From JBGTBQ01 sp041749275 (GTDB taxonomy: Bacteria; Acidobacteriota; Blastocatellia; Pyrinomonadales; Pyrinomonadaceae): a stretch of DNA of 15,407 bases. Where the stretch lies: contig JBGTBQ010000243.1 in the NCBI GenBank assembly GCA_041749275.1, forward strand, positions 1 through 15,407. The letters are read 5' to 3'. The position numbers were made by a program, and so were the translations under genes. The notes beneath the pieces were generated by a model that did no database searches, was not told the origin of the DNA, and saw only the letters and a program-made list of their open reading frames with translations. Positions 6,445-14,166 of the stretch are shown piece by piece. Positions within the stretch are counted from its first letter, which is position 1. Each line of letters begins with the position of its first letter.

Positions 6445-6470
6445 GGGTGAAACGAGCAAGGGTTTTACCC
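6445..6470 (-). terminator. Possible weak terminator after the NarL-type regulator
   Basis: GGGTGAAAC (6445-6453) pairs with GTTTTACCC (6462-6470), 9 positions with one G-T wobble, loop of 8. It begins about 37 nt past the regulator stop in the direction of transcription. There is no T-run, so the assignment is tentative. Confidence 0.35.
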
Positions 6471-6506
6471 TCATGGAGAGCGGATGCTCGTAGAGCAGGG
6501 AAAGTC

Positions 6507-7163
6507 TCAAGTGTCTTGCAGCCAGCCTTGCAGCAGCGCGTAGCGCACGATGTCAACGCGGCTTTTCATGCCCATTTTTCGCATTCCGTTGGCTTTGTGA
6601 AACTCGACGGTTTTGACGCTCAAGTTAAGACGCGCGGCGACCTCTTTATTGATGTAACCCCACGCGATGAGGCGCAGGACTTCCCCTTCGCGGTCACTCA
6701 AATTTGCGTTTGGCGCTACGCCGCGAGCAACTCGTCCGCCACCACGAATTTGAGTGACGGCCTTTTCGGTGATCGCCGGATCGAGATATGTCTGACCGGC
6801 GGCGACGGCGCGAATCGCGCGCAGCAGTTCCGCCGACTTGCTCTGTTTCAACACGTAACCGCTCGCGCCCGCCTGTAGCAGTTGTTGCAGATAACCGTCG
6901 TCCGTGTGGCGCGTCAAGGTCAAAACTTTTACTTGCGGGCATTGCAGCTTCAGCCTTTTCGTCGCCTGAAGACCGTTCATCTCCGGCATCGAAACGTCCA
7001 TCACGACGACATCGGGCAGAAGTTCTTGCGCTAGTTGCACGGCGACGCGCCCGTTATCGGCTTCGCCGACCGTCTCCATGTCGGGCTGCGAGTTGACCAG
7101 CAGTTTCAGCCCGTCGCGAATTGTTTCGTGATCCTCGGCTAACAGGACGCGCAGCTTACTCAT
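6507..7163 (-). CDS. NarL/LuxR-family response regulator
   Basis: The protein has 218 residues from the ATG at 7161-7163. A longer frame to 7241 exists, but its first 26 residues are Arg-rich overlap with the kinase gene. The receiver domain occupies about 3-122: E10/D11 (LLAEDH), phosphoacceptor D56 (VVVMDVSMPEMNG), T84 (LTLTRH) and K106 (GYVLKQS). After a linker, the LuxR-type helix-turn-helix (about 155-212) reads LSDREGEVLRLIAWGYINKE, then VAARLNLSVKTVEFHKANGMR and KMG. It should bind DNA as a phosphorylation-dependent dimer. The start overlaps the end of the histidine kinase gene by 8 nt (GATGAGTAA arrangement), so the two are very likely translationally coupled and a cognate pair. HisKA_3 kinases characteristically pair with this regulator class. 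Confidence 0.93.
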   Translation of the reverse strand: MSKLRVLLAEDHETIRDGLKLLVNSQPDMETVGEADNGRVAVQLAQELLPDVVVMDVSMPEMNGLQATKRLKLQCPQVKVLTLTRHTDDGYLQQLLQAGASGYVLKQSKSAELLRAIRAVAAGQTYLDPAITEKAVTQIRGGGRVARGVAPNANLSDREGEVLRLIAWGYINKEVAARLNLSVKTVEFHKANGMRKMGMKSRVDIVRYALLQGWLQDT

Positions 7164-10100
7164 CCGTCTCTCCCGTCTCCGGGGCGGGCAGCGCGGCAAT
7201 CCGCACGACCACAGTTGTGCCCTCGCCCGGCTGCGATTCAAGCTCGACCGTGCCGCCGACGAGCGCGGCTCGTTCCCGCATTCCGATCAGCCCGAGACCT
7301 GTGTCGTCCGTGCCGAACGGCTGCTGCAAATCGAAACCGACACCGTCGTCTTCGATGATGAGCGAGACTTGACGGGCGCGGCGTTCGAGCACGATAGCGA
7401 CGTTATCGGCGGCGGCGTGTTTGGCGATATTGTTGAGAGCTTCCTGCGCGATGCGATAAAGCGTAGTTTCAATCTCAGGCGTTAAGCGACCTCCCTCCAT
7501 TCCGCTCGCGTGCAGTTCAACGGGAACATCGAAATGTTGTGACCAATTCTGTATGTAGCTGGAGAGCGCCGCCTCTAAGCCTAGATCGTCGAGCGCCGAC
7601 GGGCGCAGTTCCCGGGCGAGATAGCCAACGTCCGCGTCGAGTCGCTCGGTAATCGCCTGTAACTCCTCGAGCTGCGCGCACAGTTTCTTTTGCTCGCCGC
7701 AATCCTTATGGAGCGCGTCGAGTTTCAGTTTCAGCGCGGTCAATTGCTGTCCCAACTGGTCGTGCATTTCGCGTGCGATGCGGCGGCGTTCGTCCTCTTG
7801 CGCGAAGACGATGCGGCGCAGCAGTTGCCCGCGCTCCTGTTCGACGCGCTGCCGCTCACTGACTTCCGCCTGCAAAGCGGCGTTTGTTTCCATCAGCATG
7901 GCGGTGTGACGCTCTAAATCTTCTTTCGCCTCCCGCGTCTCGTTCTCCGCCTGCTTGCGCCCGGTGAAATCAATGAAGGTGAGAATCACGCCGTCCGTGC
8001 GGTCTGCCTCCACGCGATATGGAATCAACTGCGCGATGTACCAACGTCCATCGCCGCTCATCACTTCCTGTTCCCTTTTATGTGCGTCGTCGAGAACCCG
8101 CCCCACGTCTTTTAATAACTCGGCATAATCGAGTTTGTGCGTGATGTCTGAGAGGGAGCGCCCGACATCCGACGCAATCAAATTGAAGATGTCTTGCGCG
8201 CGCGGCGTGTAGAATTTGATACACAAGTCGCGGTCAACGAAGATCGTCCCCAGATCGGTTGACGTGATTAAGTTCTGCAAGTCATTGTTGGCGACGGTGA
8301 GTTCGGCGAGTTTGTCCTTCAGTTCGTGGTTGACGGTTTGAATTTCCTCGTTGACCGATTGCAACTCTTCCTTGCCCGTCTCAAGTTCTTCAGTCGCCGA
8401 GCGAAGCTCCTCGTTCATCGCTTGCAGTTCTTCGTTCGAGGCTTTGTGTTCTTCGGTCTGCGTATCGAACTGTTCGATGGTCGCCTGATACTCCTCTTTT
8501 GTTCTTTGCAGTTCCTCTTCCAGAAGTCGCATGACCGGCTCGATTTCGCTGGCGGGCGGCGCGACTCCTTCCGCGACCGTCACTCCTTCGACTTCATCAA
8601 AGACGACGAGGAAGTAATTATGCGCCGCCCCGGTCGCGTCGTCGCTGACGGGACGGGCGATCATGTTGACGAAAAAGTCGCGCTCGTCGCTTTTGATTCG
8701 CACGCGCCGCGCTTCATATGATTTCCCGGTCCGCGCCGCTTGAAAGAGCGCGGTGCGGAGGTCGAGGCGCAGTTCCGGGTGGACGACTTTCAAAAGATTG
8801 TGCGACGGCTCGCCGTCCGCGAAGCGCAGGAATCTTCCGGCGCGACCTGACAAGTGTACGATGTCGTAATCAGCGTTAATGATGACGCTCGGCGGCGCGT
8901 ACTGCTCCAATAGTTTTTGATGAAGCTCTGCGAAAGAGATCTTTTGCCGCTCGCGCGTCCCCGTCGTTTGCGGCGCAACACCTCGCGGAAGCGGGAGGTT
9001 GAGCGGGTGGACGGGGATGCGCGCGGCGGCGCGGGCAATGCTTTCGGAGCGATAAATACGATGCTTTTTATCCACAGTGACAAACAGGTTCGCAGCAGTG
9101 TCCGCCGATTCCGAATTGCCCAGAAACAGAAACCCATTGGGGTGCAGAACATATTGGAACAACTCGAAAATATGTTTCTGCGCTTCGCGGTTGAGATAAA
9201 TCAGAAGGTTGCGACAGGTGACGGCGTCGAGATGCGAGAACGGCGGGTCTTTAATCAGATTGTGGGCGGTGAACAGCACGCGCTCGCGCACATCCTTTTT
9301 AACCCGATAACCGCCCGTCTCTTTCGTGAAGAAGCGGCGCAGGCGTTCCGATGATACGTCCACCTCAATGGTTTCCGTGTAGCTGCCCTCGCGCGCCGTG
9401 CGAACCGCCGCTTCGTCTATATCCGTGGCGAAGATTTGAATCGTGGGCGGAGACTGGAGCAGCTCCGCATATTCCAACAGCAGCATCGCCACCGAATATG
9501 CCTCTTCGCCCGTCGCGCAGCCCGCCACCCACACGCGCACCACATCATTCGTCGTCTTTTCGTGAAAAAGTATGGGCACAACTTCGCGCTCCAACTCGTC
9601 GAACGCCGCGCGGTCACGAAAGAAGCTCGTCACACTGATGAGCAAATCCTTCAACAACGCCTGCGCTTCCTGCGGCTCCTCGCGCATGAAGTCGCGGTAA
9701 GCCGTGAGGTCTAGCAACCCGTTGACCTGTAAACGCCGCTCGACGCGGCGCAGCACGGTCGCGCGCTTGTAGTGCGTGAAGTCGTGTCCGGTATGCGTTT
9801 GCAGCAACGTGAAAATATCGCGCAGGGCTGCCTCGTCCGCATCCTTTTGGCTGACGACCGGCGGCGGTTCGGTTTCCGGCGGCAGCTTGATGCGGCTCGC
9901 GTTGCGCCAGATTTCGATGAGCTTGTCCGGCATCTGCGCGACGGGCAGCACGAAGTCAACCAGTCCGCTATTGATGGCGTGGCGCGGCATCGAATCATGT
10001 TCGGCTTCCTTCGGGTCTTGCGCGAACGCTATCCCGTTCTGCTCCTTGATGCGTTTGAGGCCGTTAGTGCCATCCGAACCCATCCCCGACAGCACGATGC

Positions 10101-10527
10101 CGACGGCCATCTGCTTGTGCGTCTCGCCGAGCGTGCGGAAGAAAAGGTCGATGGAGATTTGCTTCCCCTTGTGCAACGGTTCCGGCTCTGCAAGGCTGAT
10201 CAGCTCGTCGCTCATCTCAAGGTTTTTCGTCGGCGGGATGACGTAGACGTGGTTCGGCTCGACCTTGACAGATTCGGTGACTTGCATGACCGGCATCGCG
10301 GTCGTCGCCTGCAACAGAGCGGCGACGTGGCTCTCGTGCTTCGGCGACAGGTGCATGATGACAACGAACGCCATCCCGCTTTCGGCGGGCATGTGCGTGA
10401 AGAAATCCTTCAACGCCTGCAACCCGCCGGCGGACGCGCCCAACCCGATGATGGGAAAAGGCGCTCTCGGCTTCAGCGGTTCGGTCTCTGCCCGTGGTTG
10501 TGAGTTTTGCTCAATGCTATCGCTCAT
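7156..10527 (-). CDS. CheB-CheR-PAS-PAS-HisKA_3 hybrid histidine kinase
   Basis: This 1123-residue soluble protein has no membrane segments. Domains in order are CheB methylesterase (about 24-212; catalytic S32 in GLGASAGG, H59 in MHLSP, D152 in SGMGSDGTNG), CheR methyltransferase (about 230-500; SAM loop GCATGEEAYS from G336, then ATDID and the TCRNLLIYL motif), and a PAS domain (about 520-650). A long Glu-rich coiled coil (about 655-745; EELQAMNEELRSATEELE) leads to a second PAS (about 750-865). The C terminus is a HisKA_3 dimerisation domain with phosphoacceptor H922 (REMHDQLGQQL) and an HATPase_c domain (N-box EALNNIAKHA near 1030, EDDGVGFD near 1060, GLGLIGMRERA). The CheB part lacks its usual receiver domain. 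All three enzyme centres look intact. The family is known from many soil and aquatic bacteria, but what it methylates or senses is largely unknown. It is coupled to the downstream NarL-type regulator. No clear ribosome-binding site precedes the ATG. Confidence 0.95.
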   Translation of the reverse strand: MSDSIEQNSQPRAETEPLKPRAPFPIIGLGASAGGLQALKDFFTHMPAESGMAFVVIMHLSPKHESHVAALLQATTAMPVMQVTESVKVEPNHVYVIPPTKNLEMSDELISLAEPEPLHKGKQISIDLFFRTLGETHKQMAVGIVLSGMGSDGTNGLKRIKEQNGIAFAQDPKEAEHDSMPRHAINSGLVDFVLPVAQMPDKLIEIWRNASRIKLPPETEPPPVVSQKDADEAALRDIFTLLQTHTGHDFTHYKRATVLRRVERRLQVNGLLDLTAYRDFMREEPQEAQALLKDLLISVTSFFRDRAAFDELEREVVPILFHEKTTNDVVRVWVAGCATGEEAYSVAMLLLEYAELLQSPPTIQIFATDIDEAAVRTAREGSYTETIEVDVSSERLRRFFTKETGGYRVKKDVRERVLFTAHNLIKDPPFSHLDAVTCRNLLIYLNREAQKHIFELFQYVLHPNGFLFLGNSESADTAANLFVTVDKKHRIYRSESIARAAARIPVHPLNLPLPRGVAPQTTGTRERQKISFAELHQKLLEQYAPPSVIINADYDIVHLSGRAGRFLRFADGEPSHNLLKVVHPELRLDLRTALFQAARTGKSYEARRVRIKSDERDFFVNMIARPVSDDATGAAHNYFLVVFDEVEGVTVAEGVAPPASEIEPVMRLLEEELQRTKEEYQATIEQFDTQTEEHKASNEELQAMNEELRSATEELETGKEELQSVNEEIQTVNHELKDKLAELTVANNDLQNLITSTDLGTIFVDRDLCIKFYTPRAQDIFNLIASDVGRSLSDITHKLDYAELLKDVGRVLDDAHKREQEVMSGDGRWYIAQLIPYRVEADRTDGVILTFIDFTGRKQAENETREAKEDLERHTAMLMETNAALQAEVSERQRVEQERGQLLRRIVFAQEDERRRIAREMHDQLGQQLTALKLKLDALHKDCGEQKKLCAQLEELQAITERLDADVGYLARELRPSALDDLGLEAALSSYIQNWSQHFDVPVELHASGMEGGRLTPEIETTLYRIAQEALNNIAKHAAADNVAIVLERRARQVSLIIEDDGVGFDLQQPFGTDDTGLGLIGMRERAALVGGTVELESQPGEGTTVVVRIAALPAPETGETDE

Positions 10528-10563
10528 AAGTTTGCCGACTAAAACATCTATTGTGACCGATTA

Positions 10564-10959
10564 TCACACAAGGTTTGTCCGGCGGTCACGAGTGTATCCG
10601 ACAGCGCGCGGCAATTGCTCGGCTAATTCGTTTGCTTGTTCGATGACTCGTCCTGCAAGCAGCCACAGCACCAAAACCAACACCCCACCCAGAGTGATGA
10701 GGACGAAGAGAAGCGACCAGCCATGCCCTCATCCCAGACGCTCGCTCAATGGGCGACATAAGCCCCGCAGGAAGACGCCCAATAATAGCCCGGCGAAAAC
10801 AAGCAGCAGCACGTCCATCGCGTACCACAACAATAGAAGCATGTCTAGGACGCCAGCGCCGATGCAAGCAGCGACCAGAGCGCGGCGGGCAAAGTCTTCG
10901 AGCGTCTGCGCCTCGCCAAGGTGGGAATGATTGTTTTCCGGTGTCCGGTCGTCCGACAT
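10564..10959 (-). pseudogene. AI-2E family transporter, N-terminal remnant with in-frame stop
   Basis: From ATG 10957-10959 the first 76 codons read MSDDRTPENN... then ARRALVAACIGAGVLDML, LLLWYAMDVLLLVFAGLLLG and VFLRGLCRPLSERLG. This is the N terminus of AI-2E/PerM-type transporters (cytoplasmic tail, first two helices, the 'DVLLLVFAGxLLAvFLRGLaxPLS' signature). A TGA (10729-10731) interrupts, but the same phase continues for 54 codons: GHGWSLLFVLITLGGVLVLV, then LWLLAGRVIEQANELAEQLP, again matching the family (third helix and QxxELxxQLP stretch). It ends at TGA 10564-10566. Full-length relatives have about 340-370 residues, so about two thirds are deleted and a nonsense codon sits in what remains. 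The family exports or imports small hydrophilic molecules. This copy should be dead. Confidence 0.75.
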
Positions 10960-11008
10960 TACTAATCCGCTCCCTAACTTCTTTCCTTTTGCTCCTCGCA
11001 AGGAATTC

Positions 11009-12037
11009 TCAACCCTCTTTTCTCCCCCCGCTTTCGTTCGCCTGCGGCCCGCGCTCCGCTCCGCTGCCGTCACCACTCATGCCATCGCCGTGACGAGCGT
11101 TGAGGTACATGCTTTGTTTGATGTCCCCCTCACGCGTGCCCGTCGCGTCATGGAAAAGGACGACGGTGTGCGGGAAGGGCATGTCAATGCCCGCGCGGTC
11201 GAGCGCGAGTTTGATTCCGGTCGCCACGCGGTCGGAGACTTCCAGCACGTTCGCCTGTTCGGATCGCACCCAAAAGTAAACGGTGAAGTTGACGGATGAC
11301 CCGGCGAGTTCCGTCACATAAACCCACGGCCCCGGGTCGGGCAGAACGCCTTTCGTTTCTCCGAGCACGCGCTTGATGGTTCCCCTCGCCTCTTCAATTG
11401 AGTCGGGATAGCCGATGCCGACAGTGAATTTAACTCTGCGCTTGTCGTATGCCGTGCGGACGAGAATCGCGTTCGTATAAACCTCGCCGTTCGGCAGCAC
11501 GGCGCGTTCGCCGTCGTAAGTCTTGAGGCGCGTCGAGCGGATGTTGATCTCTTCGACCGTGCCTTCGTAATCCTTCGTCTTGATCTGGTCGCCGACGACG
11601 AACGGTCGGCGCCAGAGTATCAGCACCCCGGCGAAGAAGTTTTGCAGCACGTCCTTGAAGGCGAAGCCGATGGCGACCGAAGTGATGCCGAGGCCCGTGA
11701 TCAAATCGCCCGGCTTGAACGCCGGGAAGATGACGACCGCTGCGACGAACAGACCCATCACGGTGACGACGAACGACGCGAGGCGACCCAAAAGGTCGGC
11801 GAGCGTGAGGTCTAAGCGCGTGCGCTCGCCCGCGGCGTAAACGACCCCTTTGATGACGCGCGCTATCAGGAGAAAGACGCCGAAGACTATCAGCCCGAGC
11901 ACGATGTACGGCAGTTGAGCCAGCAAGCCTCGCCACAAACTATGCAGCGAATCCCACACGATGCCCGAATCAAACCGGCGCGGCGTCGGCGTCGCTTCCG
12001 GTAGTTGGAAAAGGAGCATCGAAATCAAACTTAACAA
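11009..12037 (-). CDS. MscS-family mechanosensitive ion channel
   Basis: The protein has 342 residues. Helices lie at about 43-62 (TM1), 86-104 (TM2) and 112-141 (pore-lining TM3: LGITSVAIGFAFKDVLQNFFAGVLIL). These are followed by the beta domain (RRPFVVGDQIKTKDYEGTVEEINIRSTRLKTYDGE, LPNG) and the alpha/beta vestibule (VGIGYPDSIEEARGTI). A Gly/Ser/Arg-rich tail of about 35 residues is probably disordered. MscS channels release solutes on hypo-osmotic shock. The start is TTG at 12035-12037, supported by an AGAGAGGT ribosome-binding site about 5 nt upstream. An ATG six codons in has none. The stop of the DUF2254 gene is only 12 nt upstream, so the two form an operon. Confidence 0.92.
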   Translation of the reverse strand: MLSLISMLLFQLPEATPTPRRFDSGIVWDSLHSLWRGLLAQLPYIVLGLIVFGVFLLIARVIKGVVYAAGERTRLDLTLADLLGRLASFVVTVMGLFVAAVVIFPAFKPGDLITGLGITSVAIGFAFKDVLQNFFAGVLILWRRPFVVGDQIKTKDYEGTVEEINIRSTRLKTYDGERAVLPNGEVYTNAILVRTAYDKRRVKFTVGIGYPDSIEEARGTIKRVLGETKGVLPDPGPWVYVTELAGSSVNFTVYFWVRSEQANVLEVSDRVATGIKLALDRAGIDMPFPHTVVLFHDATGTREGDIKQSMYLNARHGDGMSGDGSGAERGPQANESGGRKEG

Positions 12038-12049
12038 TTGCGACCTCTC

Positions 12050-13414
12050 TTACCTGTCACACGGCGCGCTAACAGACTCAACATCTGCTTCCGAGCTGAT
12101 TGTCGCGCGCACGGCGGCGGCTCTCTCGCGCACGCGCTCAAGATTGTAGTCGTTCGCCAACTTGCGCTCAGCTTCGTCGGCGACGAGCTTCACTTGCGCG
12201 GCGAGCGTTGCTCTGCGTCGCACGTTCTCTGTTTGCTGCGCGACCGTCTCAATCGCGCCGAGCAGGCGTAAGTAGACCGCCGTGTTATCCACCGCCACGT
12301 CGCGGATTTGATCGAAAGCCTCGCGGACGAGCGACTCGAAGGTCGCGCCGCGCGCGATTACTCGCACCTCGCCCGCCCCCGAGCGGTAATGACGCTCGAT
12401 GCGCCGCCGGGCGAGCGCGGCGAGAATCGCCCCGAGATAGTCCATGCACACGACGGCGGTCGTCGTGTCGTTCACGCCGGGCGAGAGCGCCTTCAAGGCA
12501 ATATCAACTATCTGGCGAATGCCGAACGCCGCGTCCTGCGCAATCGTGCGATAGTGGCTAACGGAGAAGAGACCGTTTACCTCTCTCACCGTCTCTTCAT
12601 CCGGCTTGTCGCCGCCCGCTCCCTTAAAAGCTATTGAAAGAAGTGGAGAATTTTTAACGACGAACGCCCCCAAGCCCCGCTCCATCCGCACGATGCAATC
12701 GCGCTCGCGGGCGAAATTCATCAACCCGTCGGCATCCACGTCCTGCACGTATCCGGTCGAGCGCGCCGGAATCGCGCGCCACGACCGGCCCGCGAGTGCG
12801 GCTTGAGCCGCCGCCTCTTCTGACTCCCCCGCTTCTTCTCCCACTTCCTGCGGAAAGAGTCGTTCGATTGCCCGCAACGTCTCTTCGGCGGCGGACGAGA
12901 TGATTGACGACGCCTGAATCGAACTGGCGATGTGATGAATGAAGAAGATCAGCACGCCGACGCTCAAAATCGCCAGCAGGAGTCCGAAGAACACCGCGAG
13001 CGACGGGATGAAACGCCCCTCGTCGCCGCCGCGAATCGTTCTCAACACGATCAGGCAGTAGACGAAGATGCCGACGAAGAAGCCGAGCACGAACTGATTC
13101 CGCCGGTCGCGCATGAAGTTGCGCAGGATGCGCGACGTGTACTGGCTCGACGCCTGCGCCATCGCCAGGAGCGTCAGCGAAAATGTCAGCCCCGCGACCG
13201 TGATCATCGAACCGGCGATGGACGAGAGCATCCCGCGCGACCCGTCCGCGCCCGCGCCGAAGGTGCGCGGGTATTCAGCGAGCAACTCGCGGTTGATTCG
13301 CCCGTCCACCTCGATGAACCCAACGGCGAGGCCAACGCTGCAGACGACAATCAGCACGGGGACGAACCACATACTCGAACGCAGGTTTGACCAGAGTTGC
13401 TTCAAACTGTTCAC
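12050..13414 (-). CDS. DUF2254 integral membrane protein
   Basis: I prefer the GTG at 13412-13414 (454 residues), because GAGGGG lies 9 nt upstream. A TTG at 13442-13444 would add 10 residues without a site. Four membrane helices occupy the first third (SSMWFVPVLIVVCSVGLAVG; AGSMITVAGLTFSLTLLAMA; QFVLGFFVGIFVYCLIVL; FFGLLLAILSVGVLIFFIHH). A soluble region follows with the family's conserved stretch GFGIRQIVDIALKALSPGVNDTTTA (here AFGIRQIVDIALKALSPGVN) and a C-terminal helical part. The function of DUF2254 is unknown. Membership is clear from the SQYTSRILRNFMRDRRNQ and ALSPGVNDTTTA motifs. It lies upstream of and almost abuts the MscS gene. Confidence 0.9.
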   Translation of the reverse strand: MNSLKQLWSNLRSSMWFVPVLIVVCSVGLAVGFIEVDGRINRELLAEYPRTFGAGADGSRGMLSSIAGSMITVAGLTFSLTLLAMAQASSQYTSRILRNFMRDRRNQFVLGFFVGIFVYCLIVLRTIRGGDEGRFIPSLAVFFGLLLAILSVGVLIFFIHHIASSIQASSIISSAAEETLRAIERLFPQEVGEEAGESEEAAAQAALAGRSWRAIPARSTGYVQDVDADGLMNFARERDCIVRMERGLGAFVVKNSPLLSIAFKGAGGDKPDEETVREVNGLFSVSHYRTIAQDAAFGIRQIVDIALKALSPGVNDTTTAVVCMDYLGAILAALARRRIERHYRSGAGEVRVIARGATFESLVREAFDQIRDVAVDNTAVYLRLLGAIETVAQQTENVRRRATLAAQVKLVADEAERKLANDYNLERVRERAAAVRATISSEADVESVSAPCDR

Positions 13415-13459
13415 TAGTGTTCGCCCCTCGATTTCCCAAATCAATTTGTTCAGCCGCTC

Positions 13460-14142
13460 TCAGCCCGAGCTTTCATCCGATGGCCGCAAGAGACCTTGCA
13501 CGTCTTTCCGCAGTGCCGCGATCTCTTCGGGCAGCGCTTCAACGGACTTCGCGCCAGCCAATTCTGCGTCGTCAGACTCCGCATCGCGCCCAACGAAGAG
13601 GGTCGCAATCGTCGCCGTAACATAACCGAAGACCGCGAAGCCGTAAAGCACCAGGATAAAACAGAGCACGCGCCCTTCGGCGGTTCGAGGCCAGTACTCC
13701 GAGCCGAGCGAGGTCAAAAGCATTGCAGTCCACCACAGCGCTTCGCCGTAGGACTTAAGGCCGCCGCCGTTCGGCAAATCGCTCTCGAACGCATACATCC
13801 CGGCAGCGCCTAAGAGAATGACAATCACCGTGAGCACGACAACGTACCCGACGCCGCGCCGCCGCATCGTGCGACCGAGAGCGCGCATCCCGCGATTCAG
13901 GGAGCTGAGCACGCGAAGCAGCCGCAAGCCCCGTGTCGCCCTGGCGGCCCGCAGCACGCGCACCACACGGAAGATGCGGAACACGCGCAACGCGGCACGA
14001 CCAGCGCCAGCGCTGTTAGCCAGTTCGCTTTCAGATAATCGCTCTTGTCGGGCGCGAGGATAAGCCTCAGCGCGAAGTCGAGGATGAAAACGACCCAGAT
14101 CGCGATGCCAACGAATTCGAGCGCAGGCGACAGATTGCCGAT
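13460..14142 (-). pseudogene. Voltage-gated-like ion channel, 5'-truncated and frameshifted
   Basis: From about 14142 down to 13993 one phase reads NLSPALEFVGIAIWVVFILD, then FALRLILAPDKSDYLKANWL and TALALVVP: the second and third helices of an Ion_trans-type channel. From about 13992 a second phase reads LRVFRIFRVVRVLRAARATR, the Arg-rich S4 voltage sensor. It then gives GYVVVLTVIVILLGAAGMYA (S5), the pore WWTAMLLTSLGSEYWP, S6 (LCFILVLYGFAVFGYVTATI) and a coiled C terminus. Joining them needs one inserted base near 13990-13996 (VVP-x-LRVF). S1 and the start codon are missing, because the first phase begins directly at the tail of the YihY-like gene. The 255-residue frame from 14227 has a meaningless N terminus and is not the natural protein. 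The filter T-S-L-G-S-E is not the K+ signature TVGYG. Confidence 0.75.
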
Positions 14143-14166
14143 GCACCCGCTTCGGCGGCCACGTTC

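Larger units (their letters stand above)
6177..6506. other. 330-bp intergenic region without a gene
   Basis: It lies between the two response-regulator genes, both leftward. It holds a 20-bp-stem hairpin (6240-6292), a smaller hairpin (6445-6470), and a 6-bp dyad (GTGCGG 6186-6191 with CCGCAC 6206-6211) just upstream of the single-domain regulator. A T-rich patch lies near 6400-6412 on the plus strand. Short frames cross it on both strands, but none resembles a known protein and their amino-acid make-up is unremarkable. It is probably terminator plus promoter, or a small structured RNA. Confidence 0.5.

Noticed and set aside
7164..7241. 26-residue N-terminal extension of the NarL-type regulator
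   Set aside because: It is Arg-rich overlap with the kinase 3' end; receiver domains start right at the ATG at 7163, which shows a typical coupled overlap.
9772..10503. 243-codon plus-strand open frame opposite the kinase gene
   Set aside because: It mirrors the CheB/CheR coding region, is Arg/His/Asp-rich as shadows of high-GC genes are, and resembles nothing.
10729..10731. TGA as a selenocysteine codon in the AI-2E gene
   Set aside because: No selenoprotein is known in this family, no downstream hairpin of the right kind was seen, and the gene is truncated anyway.
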